A DNA stretch of 64,000 nt. Source: Oceanospirillum linum. Its GTDB lineage: Bacteria > Pseudomonadota > Gammaproteobacteria > Pseudomonadales > Halomonadaceae. The stretch is taken from positions 62,001 through 126,000 of the forward strand of contig NZ_MTSD02000005.1 of assembly GCF_001995095.2 (NCBI RefSeq), read 5' to 3'. Made by a program: the position numbers and the translations under genes. Under the pieces are notes generated by a model. It saw only the letters and a program-made list of their open reading frames with translations. It ran no database searches and was not told where the DNA came from. Below, one piece after another: positions 8,117 through 18,150 of this stretch (within the stretch, counting starts at the first letter, position 1; the number at the start of each line of letters is the position of its first letter).

Positions 8117-9001
8117 ATGGAACAATTTAAAAATATTGGCCTAATCGGGCGATTGGGTAGCACTAAGGTTGTGGACACAATGAAGCGGCTGATCCGCTAC
8201 CTGCAAGAACGCGATCTGCACATCATTATTGAAGATCAGGTTGGCGAGGTAATGCCCGGCCATGGTCTGCAGGAAGTCAGTCGTAAACTGATTGGTGAAG
8301 TCAGTGATCTGGTGATTGTAGTTGGTGGGGATGGCAGCCTTTTGGGTGCTGCCCGTGCTATTGCCAAATACAATACTCCGGTTTTAGGGGTAAACCGCGG
8401 CCGGCTGGGTTTTTTAACGGATATATCACCAAACGAGCTCGAAGAGCGTGTTGGTGAAGTGCTGGATGGCCAGTATATTACTGAAACCCGTTTTATGTTG
8501 GATGCTGAGGTTTATCGCAATGGCGAGCCTGTTGGTAATGCCGTTGGGCTAAATGATGTTGTTTTGCATCCGGGTAAGTCTGCCCGCATGATTGAATTTG
8601 ACCTCTATATTGAGGGTCAGTATGTTTACAACCAGCGCTCAGATGGTTTGATTGTTTCTACTCCGACGGGATCTACTGCGTACTCCCTGTCTGGTGGTGG
8701 GCCGATTATGCATCCAAAACTGGATGCCATCGTGCTTGTGCCTATGTTCCCCCACACTCTGAGCAGTCGTCCGATTGTGGTTGATGGCAGTAGTGAAGTG
8801 AAAATTATCATTGCTGAAGATAACGAAGCCTACCCACATGTCAGCTGTGATGGTCAGACGCACCTTGTTACCAAGCCCGGCGATGTTCTTTATGTTAAAA
8901 AACGCCCGTATAAACTGCGACTGATTCACCCTGTAGATCATAATTTTTACGAAATTTGCCGAACAAAGTTGGGCTGGAGTAGTAGTTTTGGCGATCAGTA
9001 A
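8117..9001 (+). CDS. nadK: NAD kinase
   Basis: NadK phosphorylates NAD to NADP in the cytoplasm. The 294-aa product has the GGDGS motif at residues 70-74, NRGRLGFLTD near 97, the NE/ND region GLNDVVLHPG near 145 and the SDGLIVSTPTGSTAYSLSGGGPI block near 175-198, all diagnostic. ATG 8117 starts the usual MEQFKNIGLIGR sequence; an open frame extends to 7949 but the added residues do not look like the family. The last 14 bp overlap the next gene, a phosphoesterase, suggesting coupled translation. Confidence 0.96.
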   Translation: MEQFKNIGLIGRLGSTKVVDTMKRLIRYLQERDLHIIIEDQVGEVMPGHGLQEVSRKLIGEVSDLVIVVGGDGSLLGAARAIAKYNTPVLGVNRGRLGFLTDISPNELEERVGEVLDGQYITETRFMLDAEVYRNGEPVGNAVGLNDVVLHPGKSARMIEFDLYIEGQYVYNQRSDGLIVSTPTGSTAYSLSGGGPIMHPKLDAIVLVPMFPHTLSSRPIVVDGSSEVKIIIAEDNEAYPHVSCDGQTHLVTKPGDVLYVKKRPYKLRLIHPVDHNFYEICRTKLGWSSSFGDQ

Positions 9002-9995
9002 CACCAACTTTACTTGCCTGCCTGATGCTTCGGGCTACGATTTGATTGGCGATATTCATGGTTGCGCCCATACGCTTGAGCGCCTTTTATTACAAATGGA
9101 TTATCGCAAGAGCAATGGTGCCTGGCGACATCCGGAGCGTAAGATTGTTTTTCTGGGAGATATTGTCGACAGAGGCCCTCGTATCCGGGAGTCCCTGGAA
9201 CTGGTTTACAGCATGGTTCAGGCGGGTGAAGCAGTCTGCATTATGGGGAATCATGAACATAATGCTCTGACGTACTGCACCCCTGCACCGGAAGGTTTTG
9301 CCGATGATTATCTGCGCAGCCACAACCCGCGCCATACCCGATTAATCCGGGAAACCCTGGATCAGTTTGCCGGTGCTCAGGATGAATGGGCACTTTATCT
9401 TGACTGGTTCAGAACCTTACCTCTTTATATTGAATCTGAAGCTTTTCGGGTGGTGCATGCCAGTTGGGACAGAAGATTAATACAGAGACTCCGGGATGAA
9501 TATTCTACTGACAAGATCACTTATGACCTATTGATTGAGTCTGTTCAGCCGGGAAGTTTTGGTTTTCACCTGATGGAGCACCTGACACGGGGTAGCCATA
9601 TCCGTCTGCCGGAAGGTATAGAAATCCATGGTGGTGATGGTTTTACCCGTAGGACCTTTCGCACTCATTTCTGGGCTGAGAATCCTAAAACATACGGTGA
9701 TGTGATTTTTCAGCCGGATAATTTGCCGGGAAATCTCGAAGACCGGGCTTTGAGTGAGCAGGAGAAAGCCGCCTTGCTGCATTATGCCCGTGATGAACGT
9801 CCTCTGTTTATTGGTCACTATTGGTGTGAAGGTGTGCCGGCCCTTGTTACACCGAATATAGCCTGTCTTGATTATAGTGCTGTGAAATATGGCAAGCTGG
9901 CTTGCTATCGGTACAGTGGTGAGACTCAGCTGGATGCCCGTAACTTTGTCTGGATCTCTGTTGATCGTGATGAGAACCGAGAGAGACAGAGTTAG
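8988..9995 (+). CDS. Metallophosphoesterase (calcineurin-like, PrpE/ApaH-like)
   Basis: A 335-aa protein with the full calcineurin-type metal site: DIHG near residue 22, GDIVDRG near 56, GNHEHNAL near 86, a His in VVHASWD near 157 and a late FIGHYW near 278. Such enzymes cleave phosphate esters, including diadenosine tetraphosphate or phosphoproteins; the substrate is unknown. The start is TTG 8988, 14 bp inside nadK, with GGAG 8-11 bases upstream; no better start exists before the DIHG motif. The overlap with nadK hints at a role in nucleotide metabolism, which is inference. Confidence 0.87.
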   Translation: MAISNTNFTCLPDASGYDLIGDIHGCAHTLERLLLQMDYRKSNGAWRHPERKIVFLGDIVDRGPRIRESLELVYSMVQAGEAVCIMGNHEHNALTYCTPAPEGFADDYLRSHNPRHTRLIRETLDQFAGAQDEWALYLDWFRTLPLYIESEAFRVVHASWDRRLIQRLRDEYSTDKITYDLLIESVQPGSFGFHLMEHLTRGSHIRLPEGIEIHGGDGFTRRTFRTHFWAENPKTYGDVIFQPDNLPGNLEDRALSEQEKAALLHYARDERPLFIGHYWCEGVPALVTPNIACLDYSAVKYGKLACYRYSGETQLDARNFVWISVDRDENRERQS

Positions 9996-10308
9996 CAGGT
10001 TGCAAAGAGCTGCCTTGAGATCATCTTTGTGGAGTTTTTTACTGCAAGAGCTTGGAACTTTAAGAAATGGACGCATACTAAGAGTATGGTTACTTTCTGA
10101 GCATCGGTTGTTCACGTAACCTGAGGTTCATGATATCGACTGAGGTTATATGCCTACGGTACCGGTTTATGGGTACAGGAGAGTAGGTTCCATTTTGCCT
10201 GTGTCGAGTGATTTGAGCCTTGCTTTACTGAATAGAGCTTGCTCACTGAGTAAGCCCGTTTCAAAAAGCAAAGTAAGATGAGTGACAGGATGTTCCTCCA
10301 GCGAGTTA
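9996..10308. other. Intergenic region, no gene seen; possible small-RNA region
   Basis: About 310 bp with no convincing reading frame. It carries several GGA triplets (for example at 10029, 10058, 10178 and 10288) and ends in the strong terminator at 10309-10343. A transcript ending there would be noncoding. I could not place a promoter for it. Confidence 0.4.
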
Positions 10309-10343
10309 ATCCGGCAGCACGTACCATGCTGCCGGATTTTTTT
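10309..10343 (+). terminator. Strong rho-independent terminator upstream of the rhomboid gene
   Basis: ATCCGGCAGCA and TGCTGCCGGAT form a perfect 11-bp stem around a 7-base loop, followed by seven T. It lies only 29 bp before the rhomboid start, so it ends transcription of something upstream or acts in the rhomboid leader. Confidence 0.88.
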
Positions 10344-10371
10344 ATGCCTGTTTTCTGATGTAGAGGTTCTT

Positions 10372-11247
10372 ATGATAAAAGTACTGGAACTGCCAGCGGA
10401 TAAAGATTTGGCTGAATTAAGTCGCGAATTATGGGTACGAAAGATTGGCCATCAGATCCGTCAGAGTGAGACGAAACAGGAGATATTTCTGGCTAATCCC
10501 AAGGACTACCCGGAACTGCTGGCGCTGGTTCAGGACTGGCAAAACGGCACTCTGGCCTACACCATTGAGCCCGAAAAAGACCCCTCGGAGGGACTTAGAG
10601 AGGGGTGGGCGGCAATGAAACAGTGGCCTTTGACGGCGATAATTTTATTGATAAGCGGTCTGATAACTGCGCTGATCAGCTTTGAACCAAACCCAAACTG
10701 GCTAGCCCATTTCACCATTGTACCCTTTGAGCAGGTCAACCGTGGGCTGGCCTATTTACCTTTGTGGCCTACGCTTCAGGGCGGGGAAATCTGGCGACTG
10801 ATTACTCCAGTCTTTCTTCACTTTGGCATTATGCATCTGATTTTTAATAGTTTATGGGTATGGGAGATGGGACGTTTGATTGAGCGCCAGCAATCAAGTG
10901 GGCATCTTGCAGTACTCTTTTTGGTCAGCGGTGTTATCGCTAACCTGGCTCAGTATATAGTAGGGGATATTCTTTTCGGTGGTTTGTCTGGCGTTGTTTA
11001 TGCCTTGCTGGGTTATTGCTGGTTCTGGGATCGTTTCGCCGCATCTCCCCAGTTTTTTATCCGTAAACCCGTATTTATTATTCTTTTGGTTTGGTTGGTT
11101 TTCTGCCTCGTGGGCGGTACATCCATGCTGGGTTTTGGCGAGGTTGCAAACGCAGCTCATATAGCCGGTCTGGTCTCTGGCAGCTTATGGGCCCTGATAA
11201 GCGTTAAACTCTCCGGTAAAAATCGGAGTAATATGCGTTCTTACTAA
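10372..11247 (+). CDS. glpG: Rhomboid family intramembrane serine protease (GlpG-like)
   Basis: A 291-aa inner-membrane protease that cuts transmembrane segments. A cytosolic N-terminal domain of about 75 residues, as in GlpG, precedes six or so helices. Active-site features are HLIFNSLW (oxyanion His and Asn near residue 160), GLSGVVYALLGY with the nucleophile Ser206, and NAAHIAGL with His263, about the same distance apart as in E. coli GlpG. WRLITPVFLHFG is the conserved L1-loop region. ATG 10372 has AGAGG upstream; the longer open frame would run through the terminator. The natural substrates are unknown. Confidence 0.9.
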   Translation: MIKVLELPADKDLAELSRELWVRKIGHQIRQSETKQEIFLANPKDYPELLALVQDWQNGTLAYTIEPEKDPSEGLREGWAAMKQWPLTAIILLISGLITALISFEPNPNWLAHFTIVPFEQVNRGLAYLPLWPTLQGGEIWRLITPVFLHFGIMHLIFNSLWVWEMGRLIERQQSSGHLAVLFLVSGVIANLAQYIVGDILFGGLSGVVYALLGYCWFWDRFAASPQFFIRKPVFIILLVWLVFCLVGGTSMLGFGEVANAAHIAGLVSGSLWALISVKLSGKNRSNMRSY

Positions 11248-11417
11248 TGGCGTGCCTTTGTTGAACTGAGGTCAGGGTTTGGCGCTCTGAATGTTAAATT
11301 ACTGCGTATTTTTAAGCTGTTATCTGCAACACTTGGAACCAGCAGATACGATATAATCCCTGCATTAACTTCGGCTGTTGCGTATGAGCGGCTATTTACT
11401 GACTATGGAGCTCCCCC

Positions 11418-11663
11418 ATGACCCTGCAAGATATGATTCAGAATATGACTCCGGAAATTTACGCCAGCCTACGTCAGGCGGTAGAACTGCGTAAATGGCC
11501 GAACGGCGTTCGCCTGACGGAAGAGCAGGTTGAACTCTGTATGGAAGCTGTGATTCTGTTTGAAATTCAGCATGATATGCCAGCTCAGGATCGAGTGGGT
11601 TTTATGGAAGATCAATGTGAAAGTGATAAAGAGCACACAGACATTATCAAAATAATGCATTGA
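11418..11663 (+). CDS. YeaC-like protein (DUF1315)
   Basis: An 81-aa protein with the DUF1315 pattern: MIQNMTPEIYASLRQAVELRKWPNG, then LTEEQVELCMEAVILFE. It is soluble and mainly helical. The start follows GGAGCTCCCCC. Function is unknown. It is followed by a DUF2797 gene about 26 bp on; the two are often neighbours in related genomes as far as I remember, so a shared operon is likely. Confidence 0.88.
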   Translation: MTLQDMIQNMTPEIYASLRQAVELRKWPNGVRLTEEQVELCMEAVILFEIQHDMPAQDRVGFMEDQCESDKEHTDIIKIMH

Positions 11664-11689
11664 GCCTACTGGAAAATTTAGGAGATTAT

Positions 11690-12526
11690 ATGACGCTTGT
11701 TTCCGGTCAGTTGCATAAAATGTTCACTCAGGATACCCAGCCAGTCAGCTATAGTCTGGAGCTGGGTGATACAGTGGTTATGCTCAATGATCTGGTAGGT
11801 AAAAAGCTGAAGTTCAGCTTTCATGGTGCGATTAACTGCAGTCACTGCGGCCGAAAAACGAAAAAAAGTTATTCACAAGGCTTCTGTTATCCGTGTTTTA
11901 AGAAATTAGCGCAGTGTGATACTTGTATTATGAGTCCGGAAAAGTGTCACTATGATGCAGGGACTTGCCGGGAGCCGGAGTGGGGTGAAAAGTTCTGTTT
12001 TCAGGATCATATTGTCTATCTGGCTAATTCCTCCGGTTTAAAAGTTGGTATTACCCGTGAAACCCAGATCCCAACCCGCTGGATGGATCAGGGGGCTCTG
12101 GCAGCATTGCCTATCTTTCGGGTTAAGACCCGCAAACAATCAGGTTTGGTTGAAGATGCGATCCGTCAGCATGCTTCAGACAGAACGAACTGGCGAAATA
12201 TGCTTAAAGGGCTTAGCCCTGAGATTGACTTATTGGCGGAGCGGGATCGTTTATTGGAATTGGCAAAAGATGAGATTTCGGCGTTGCAGGCTGAATTCGG
12301 TCTGGAGGCTATCTATCCCTTGTTGGATGCTAAGCCATTTGTTTTCAGTTACCCCGTTGTTCAACATCCGGAAAAGGTGACGGCGCTTAATCTGGATAAG
12401 ACTCCTGAAGTGGAAGGTACCCTGCGCGGAATCAAAGGGCAGTATCTGATACTGGACTCCGGAGTACTTAATATCCGTAAGTTTAGCGCCTATCACGTGG
12501 ATCTTGAGATCTCAGAGGACGGTTGA
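11690..12526 (+). CDS. DUF2797 family zinc-ribbon protein
   Basis: A 278-aa protein. A treble-clef-like cysteine set (CSHCGRKTKKSYSQGFCYPCF, then CDTC and a later Cys pair) at about residues 50-100 suggests bound zinc. It is followed by HIVYLANSSGLKVGITR and TRWMDQGA, which resemble the GIY-YIG nuclease fold, a likeness already associated with this family but not proven active here. ATG 11690 is chosen because TAGGAG lies 6 bases upstream; a TTG at 11660 overlaps the previous stop. No biochemical role is known to me. Confidence 0.85.
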   Translation: MTLVSGQLHKMFTQDTQPVSYSLELGDTVVMLNDLVGKKLKFSFHGAINCSHCGRKTKKSYSQGFCYPCFKKLAQCDTCIMSPEKCHYDAGTCREPEWGEKFCFQDHIVYLANSSGLKVGITRETQIPTRWMDQGALAALPIFRVKTRKQSGLVEDAIRQHASDRTNWRNMLKGLSPEIDLLAERDRLLELAKDEISALQAEFGLEAIYPLLDAKPFVFSYPVVQHPEKVTALNLDKTPEVEGTLRGIKGQYLILDSGVLNIRKFSAYHVDLEISEDG

Positions 12527-12839
12527 TTCAGAACACGCAACACGCAGTGATAAACATCATTGCCCGGCAACCGAATCATGAATCAGTTTGCACCAGTCTG
12601 TACATTGCTTTTAATGACTTACGCCATTACGCAGGGAGCGAACCGTCATGTTTTATCTTAACCTGATAACCCAATTCAGATATCAGAAGTGATATAGGTT
12701 GGTTAATGGTGTTAGGTATCTTCATCTGAAGTAAAGCTGATGTTTCCGAATGAGATCACGCTGATGTCTCAGGCAGTACTTTTTGACGCGGTGTACCCTG
12801 TTGTAATTTTATAATTTATATCTGCTTATTGGGTGTGTT
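12527..12839. other. Intergenic region before pepN
   Basis: About 313 bp with no gene or hairpin of note. An AT-rich stretch (TATAAT at 12810-12815) just before pepN is a possible -10 box, but no well-spaced -35 was found. Confidence 0.35.
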
Positions 12840-15488
12840 ATGAGTTCAGTAAACAACGACATTATTTATCTTAAAGATTATTTGCCACCGGCCTTTCTGA
12901 TTCAGACTGTGAATCTGGAGTTTGACCTGTCTCCCCATGAAACACGGGTACGCAGTACAATCACTTTTACCCGAAATCAAGAACGAAATGCCGGACTCCC
13001 GCTTGAGCTACATGGTAATGAGCTTAAGCTGATCTCCGTTGAGATAGATGGTCAGCCTTTGTCGGAAAGCCAATACCAGATCACAGCGGAGCAACTGATT
13101 ATTCCTGATGTGCCGGATCAGTTTGTATTGAAGACTGATGTCCAGATCGACCCTGCCAATAACACCTCACTGGAAGGCTTGTATCGTTCCAATACAATGT
13201 TCTGCACGCAGTGTGAAGCAGAGGGTTTCCGCAAGATCACTTATTATCCGGATCGCCCGGATGTGATGGCTGCGTTCACTACCACAGTGATCGCCGATAA
13301 AACCGAATACCCTGTTCTGCTCTCCAATGGTAATCCAGTCAAAAAAGGTGAACTGGATAACAATCGCCACTTTGTTGTCTGGCAGGACCCTTTTGATAAG
13401 CCTGCTTATCTCTTTGCTCTGGTGGCCGGCGATCTGCAGGTGGTGAAAGACACCTTTACGACCATGAGTGGCCGTGAGGTGGCGTTGGAAATCTGGGTAG
13501 AGCCGGAGAATATCACCAAGTGTGATCATGCCATGGCATCGCTGAAAGCGGCTATGAAATGGGACGAAGAGGTTTATGGCCGGGAGTATGATCTTGATAT
13601 TTACATGATCGTTGCAGTTAACGACTTTAATATGGGAGCAATGGAAAACAAAGGTCTGAATATCTTTAATTCTTCCTGTGTGCTGGCGCGTCCGGATACA
13701 GCCACTGATGGTGCTTTTCAGCGTATTGAAGGCGTTGTTGCCCACGAGTATTTCCATAACTGGTCCGGTAATAGGGTTACCTGCCGGGACTGGTTCCAGC
13801 TCTCCCTGAAAGAGGGTTTTACGGTTTACCGGGATCAGTGCTTTTCGGCGGATATGAATGATGAGGCTGTGAAGCGTATTGAAGATGTTGCGATGTTGCG
13901 TACGGCGCAGTTTGCAGAAGACGCCGGCCCAACGGCGCACCCGGTACGGCCGGATCATTTTATTGAAATTTCTAATTTTTATACCCTGACGATCTACGAA
14001 AAAGGTTCTGAGATTGTGCGGATGATTGCCAATCTGTTAGGGCCGGATCTGTTCCGCAAAGGGTCTGATCTTTATTTTGAGCGTCACGATGGCCAAGCGG
14101 TTACCGTGGAAGACTTTATTGGGGCCATGGCGGACGCTTCGGGTATCGATTTTAGTCAGTTTATGCGCTGGTATAGCCAGTCAGGTACACCAGAGCTTAC
14201 GGTTAGCGGCCACTATGACGCTGCGGCTCAGCAGTACACACTAACGATTAAGCAGCAAACGCCGGTAACGAAAGATCAGCCAGAGAAACTGCCGCTGCAT
14301 ATTCCCGTTAAAGTGGGTCTGTTGAATGGGGCTGGTGCCGATATGCCTTTAACACTCTCTGCCGGGGAAGCATCAGGTGCACAGGGTGATCACGACCGGG
14401 TGTTGCATCTGCGTGAAGCTGAGCAGGTTTTCGTTTTTGAAAATATTGATGAAGAGCCTGTACCCTCTCTGCTGCGTGGGTTCTCAGCTCCCGTTAAGCT
14501 GGATTTCGGTTATACCCAAGCACAATTACTGCATCTGATGCGCCATGACTCAGATGGTTTTAACCGATGGGATGCGGGTCAGCGACTGGCTATTACTGCC
14601 CTTAAAGCGATGGTTACTCAGTTTGAGGCGGGCCAGATACCTAAGCTTGACTCTGCACTGACTGAGGCTTACAAAGGCTTATTCGAATCAGGTCTTAACC
14701 CCGCTATTCTTGCCGAGATGCTGATGCTGCCAGGGGAAGCGTATCTGGCAGAGCAGTTCGATATCGTACCGGTTGATGCGATTCATGCTTGTCGTAATAT
14801 TGCCCGTAAAACACTGGCTGAGACTCTGAATGCTGAGCTGGAACAGACTGTTGCGGCAAATCAGCTGACCGGGGAGTATCGACCTCTGGCGGAGGATATC
14901 GCCAAGCGGCGTCTGAAAAATATCTGCCAGTCCTATCTGATGACACTGGAAGCCGATGCCGTAGTTGAGCGCAGTTGGCAGCAATTCAGCACGGCAGATA
15001 ATATGACCGATCAGCATGCTGCTCTGACTGCTTTGGTGCACTCTAAGCAGGATGAGAAAGCTAAAGCAGCTCTGGAAAGCTTTGAGCAGCAGTGGAAAGA
15101 TGATGCACTGGTAATGGATCAGTGGTTCCAGGTTCAGGCCAGCCGACCTCACCCTGACGCTTTAGCGAGAGTGAAAGCCCTGATGGAGCATCCGGCGTTT
15201 AGTCTGAAGAATCCTAATAAAGTGCGTTCATTGATTAGTGTTTACTGTAATCAGAACCGGGTTAATTTCCACAGCATTGATGGTTTAAGTTATCAGTTCC
15301 TGGCGGATGTGGTGCTGGAGCTGGATGGGATGAATCCACAGATTGCTTCTCGACTGATAACCCCGCTGACCCGTTGGCAAAAGATGGATGCTAAGCGTCA
15401 GCAGCTGATGCAGGCGGAGTTGCAGCGTATTGCAGCCGCTGACCTGTCAAAAGATCTGTTTGAAGTGGTTCAGAAAGCGCTGCCATAG
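12840..15488 (+). CDS. pepN: Aminopeptidase N
   Basis: PepN is the main cytoplasmic M1 zinc aminopeptidase, removing N-terminal residues from peptides. The 882-aa protein has the GAMEN exopeptidase motif near residue 266, HEYFH at 302-306 with the third zinc ligand Glu in KEGFTVYRDQ about 20 residues on, and a Tyr (FYTLTIYEKG) near 385 that stabilises the transition state. The C-terminal helical domain is complete. Length and spacing match the E. coli enzyme (about 870 aa). It stands alone and ends at a clear terminator. Confidence 0.97.
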   Translation: MSSVNNDIIYLKDYLPPAFLIQTVNLEFDLSPHETRVRSTITFTRNQERNAGLPLELHGNELKLISVEIDGQPLSESQYQITAEQLIIPDVPDQFVLKTDVQIDPANNTSLEGLYRSNTMFCTQCEAEGFRKITYYPDRPDVMAAFTTTVIADKTEYPVLLSNGNPVKKGELDNNRHFVVWQDPFDKPAYLFALVAGDLQVVKDTFTTMSGREVALEIWVEPENITKCDHAMASLKAAMKWDEEVYGREYDLDIYMIVAVNDFNMGAMENKGLNIFNSSCVLARPDTATDGAFQRIEGVVAHEYFHNWSGNRVTCRDWFQLSLKEGFTVYRDQCFSADMNDEAVKRIEDVAMLRTAQFAEDAGPTAHPVRPDHFIEISNFYTLTIYEKGSEIVRMIANLLGPDLFRKGSDLYFERHDGQAVTVEDFIGAMADASGIDFSQFMRWYSQSGTPELTVSGHYDAAAQQYTLTIKQQTPVTKDQPEKLPLHIPVKVGLLNGAGADMPLTLSAGEASGAQGDHDRVLHLREAEQVFVFENIDEEPVPSLLRGFSAPVKLDFGYTQAQLLHLMRHDSDGFNRWDAGQRLAITALKAMVTQFEAGQIPKLDSALTEAYKGLFESGLNPAILAEMLMLPGEAYLAEQFDIVPVDAIHACRNIARKTLAETLNAELEQTVAANQLTGEYRPLAEDIAKRRLKNICQSYLMTLEADAVVERSWQQFSTADNMTDQHAALTALVHSKQDEKAKAALESFEQQWKDDALVMDQWFQVQASRPHPDALARVKALMEHPAFSLKNPNKVRSLISVYCNQNRVNFHSIDGLSYQFLADVVLELDGMNPQIASRLITPLTRWQKMDAKRQQLMQAELQRIAAADLSKDLFEVVQKALP

Positions 15489-15513
15489 AAGGTGCATTGA
15501 GATCCGATGTCAT

Positions 15514-15545
15514 AAAAAAACCCAAGCCTTGGCTTGGGTTTTTTG
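15514..15545. terminator. Bidirectional terminator between pepN and slyD
   Basis: CCCAAGCC and GGCTTGGG form an 8-bp stem with a TT loop. It is flanked by seven A on the left and six T on the right, so it can serve both converging genes. Confidence 0.93.
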
Positions 15546-15600
15546 TTTCACTGATTCCGTTACTGCCTGAGTCAGTGAGATATCAGGGGTAAATGCCTGA

Positions 15601-16086
15601 TTAGTGCTCTTGAGCATCGGCACCATGTACGTGACCGTGCTCCAGCTCTTCAGCTGTTGCTTCACGAACTTCAACAACTTCAACATCAAACGCCAGAGTT
15701 ACGCCAGCCAGTGGGTGGTTAGCATCAATCGTTACTTTGCCATCTTCTACTTTAGTTACGGTTACAGCAATTGGTTGGCCGGTGTTAGATTCTGCATGGA
15801 ACTCCATGCCAATCTGAACTTCATCAACACCTTGAAACATCTCAGCAGGAACTTCCTGAACCAGCTCTGCGATATGCTCGCCGTAGCCATCTGCTGGAGC
15901 AACTGTAACGTTGAGTTTATCACCGGCTGCTTTACCCACAAGGGCATCTTCCAGACCCGGAATAATATTAGCGGCACCGTGCAGGTATGCCAGTGGCTCT
16001 GCACCGGCAGAAGAGTCGATCGTATCGCCTGCTTCATTGGTCAGCGTGTAATGAATGGATACAACTGCGTTGTCCTGAATTTGCAT
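15601..16086 (-). CDS. slyD: FKBP-type peptidyl-prolyl isomerase SlyD
   Basis: A 161-aa cytoplasmic prolyl isomerase and chaperone. The FKBP core starts with NAVVSIHYTLTNEAGDTIDSS and PLAYLHGAANIIPGLE; the insert-in-flap chaperone domain lies around residues 70-125; ANHPLAGVTLAFDVEVVEVREAT returns to the FKBP fold. The tail is short and His-containing (HGHVHGADAQEH), a reduced form of the metal-binding tail that helps nickel delivery to hydrogenase in E. coli. The gene is a single unit. Confidence 0.94.
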   Translation of the reverse strand: MQIQDNAVVSIHYTLTNEAGDTIDSSAGAEPLAYLHGAANIIPGLEDALVGKAAGDKLNVTVAPADGYGEHIAELVQEVPAEMFQGVDEVQIGMEFHAESNTGQPIAVTVTKVEDGKVTIDANHPLAGVTLAFDVEVVEVREATAEELEHGHVHGADAQEH

Positions 16087-16447
16087 GAGGTGCCTCTTTG
16101 CTTTAACTGTATTTAGCGTTTAATGTGGGAGGATAACATGCCTCGTAGGCGTGTATGCAACCCGGTTAGGGAATTTCCGGTTTAAAGAGTTTGTTAAGCC
16201 CTTTTAAATGTGTGGTTTTTCTGGTGGCGTCGAATATTTGTATGTAATATTTTGCTGCCATCGTGAGCCTTTATTGCATTTTCTTGATATTGATAACGGT
16301 GGCTATTATCAGAGCTGACAAAAATAGGGTGAGGACCACCCTGGTCAGGTGGCTGTAGAAAATCAAAGCACATCGCCTTTTTGAAGGGCGGCAAGGGCAC
16401 GCTCAGACAGACAACAATCTTTAAATAGAGCAACAGGATGCTGCACC
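16087..16447. other. Intergenic region between slyD and the PAS chemoreceptor
   Basis: About 360 bp, AT-rich in the middle, no gene seen. It contains ATTATCAGAGCTGACAAAAA around 16308, part of which recurs near the other two chemoreceptor genes. No sigma-28 box was found here. Confidence 0.35.
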
Positions 16448-18004
16448 ATGAAACATAACTTACCTGTCACCCAGGTTGAGAAAAGTTTTCCCGATGACTT
16501 GCCTCTGATTTCCACGACTGACCTGAAAGGGCAGATTACCTTTGTTAATGATGGCTTTGTTGACATCTCAGGCTTCACCCGTGAAGAGTTAATGGGAAGG
16601 CCGCATAACATGGTGCGCCATCCGGATGTACCCTCAGCTGTCTTTGCTGATATGTGGGCTACATTGAAGAAGAATAAGCCTTGGATGGGCATCGTGAAAA
16701 ACCGTTGTAAAAATGGTGACCATTACTGGGTTAATGCGTTTGTAACACCTATTTTTGACGATGGGCATGTCACTGGCTATCAGTCCGTGCGGTCAAAACC
16801 GAAACAGAAAATGGTGAAACGAGCTGAAGATATCTATGCACGTGTTGCTAAAGGCAGGAAACGATTCAGCCTTTATGATGTGAATCTCAGCCCAGGTATT
16901 CCCATACTACTTTTTGTTGCGGCGCTTATTCCCAGTAGCCTGAGCTGGGTGTTTAATCTGTCGGTATCAGCAACGCTGGGAATATCTGTTGTCGTTGGTG
17001 CTTCTGGTTTTTTATTGCTCAGAGCGCTAATGGCTCCACTGAAAAGAGCTAATGACCGGGCCAGGCGTTATATCGACAGTGATATTTTGAAAGAGATGTA
17101 TGCCAATTGCACTGATGAAGCGGGACAGATGTATCTGGCTGCAATTATGCGTGAAGCCAGTGTGAATGCCATGACAACCCGTATCAGTCATTCTGCCAAA
17201 GAGTTATATACCCTTGGCGATGAGACCACACAGATTGCAAATCATGCTGCAGAAGCGATTAGTCGCCAGGCACTTGAGGTTGAACAGATAGCTACAGTGA
17301 TCAGCCAGCTTTCCGGTGCGATTGATGATGTCGCTCAGAATGCTAACTCTGCTTCAGATGAGACCCGTCGGGCTAACGGAATGGCGCATCAGGGGTGTAG
17401 CATGGTTAATGATACAGCCCGGTCTATCCATATATTGGCTTCAGCTATTCAGCAAGCTGCGGTTAAGGTTGAGGGGCTGCATCAGGCCACCGACGACATC
17501 GCTTCTGCCATTTCGGTGATTACAGATATTGCGGACCAGACAAATCTGTTAGCACTTAATGCTGCTATTGAAGCAGCCCGTGCAGGTGAGCAGGGTCGTG
17601 GCTTTGCGGTGGTTGCTGATGAAGTGCGTGTTCTGGCGCAACGGACTCAAAGCTCTACCGGTGAGATCTATGACACTCTCGAGCGACTGAAGAAAGAGAC
17701 AGAAGAGGTTGTTCGGGTGATGCGTGTCAGTCGGGAAAGCGCCACCGACTGTGTTGACCAGGCGCAGGTGGCAGGTGAAACGCTCAATGCGATCAGTCAG
17801 ACCATGGAGTCAATAACAGATATGAGCCAGACTATTGCGGCGGCGGCAACTCAGCAAAGCGCTGCCTCCGACGAGATACGTAATAATCTGGATTTAGTTA
17901 ATGAAGCGGCTGGGCGGGCGACAGAATCCTCCGCCCGAACCAAAGAAGCTTCAAATAACCTGATCAGTAGTGTCAGGCAGATTATGCAAAGTATTGCCCG
18001 GTAA
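16448..18004 (+). CDS. PAS-domain methyl-accepting chemotaxis protein (Aer-like)
   Basis: A 518-aa energy or redox sensor. A PAS domain occupies residues 20-120 ([14 protein letters not shown], then [11 protein letters not shown] and [10 protein letters not shown]), as in the aerotaxis receptor Aer, which binds FAD. Two hydrophobic helices lie near 155-200 without a periplasmic domain, then a HAMP-like linker and a signalling coiled coil whose hairpin tip carries [20 protein letters not shown]. Signals would reach CheA through CheW. Ligand or cofactor is inferred. A paralogue lies at 46919-48487. Confidence 0.93.
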   Translation: MKHNLPVTQVEKSFPDDLPLISTTDLKGQITFVNDGFVDISGFTREELMGRPHNMVRHPDVPSAVFADMWATLKKNKPWMGIVKNRCKNGDHYWVNAFVTPIFDDGHVTGYQSVRSKPKQKMVKRAEDIYARVAKGRKRFSLYDVNLSPGIPILLFVAALIPSSLSWVFNLSVSATLGISVVVGASGFLLLRALMAPLKRANDRARRYIDSDILKEMYANCTDEAGQMYLAAIMREASVNAMTTRISHSAKELYTLGDETTQIANHAAEAISRQALEVEQIATVISQLSGAIDDVAQNANSASDETRRANGMAHQGCSMVNDTARSIHILASAIQQAAVKVEGLHQATDDIASAISVITDIADQTNLLALNAAIEAARAGEQGRGFAVVADEVRVLAQRTQSSTGEIYDTLERLKKETEEVVRVMRVSRESATDCVDQAQVAGETLNAISQTMESITDMSQTIAAAATQQSAASDEIRNNLDLVNEAAGRATESSARTKEASNNLISSVRQIMQSIAR

Positions 18005-18150
18005 GAAGTTTGCTTGTCAGAGAGAAAAAGGTGGAATACAGAGCAAAGAATAGCGCCGTATTCATCTAAGACTTTAATAGTTCTGACATGCTTTTGTGTG
18101 AAAATTCTATTGTTAAACAGTCACTTACTAATGTTCTAAGGGTAAATCAG

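Noticed and set aside
12783-12815. Sigma-70 promoter TTGACG...TATAAT before pepN
   Set aside because: The spacer is 21 bp, too long for an ordinary promoter, and no MerR-like dyad is in it.
13167-13958. 263-codon frame on the minus strand inside pepN
   Set aside because: It is the shadow of a conserved enzyme gene; no ribosome site or domain.
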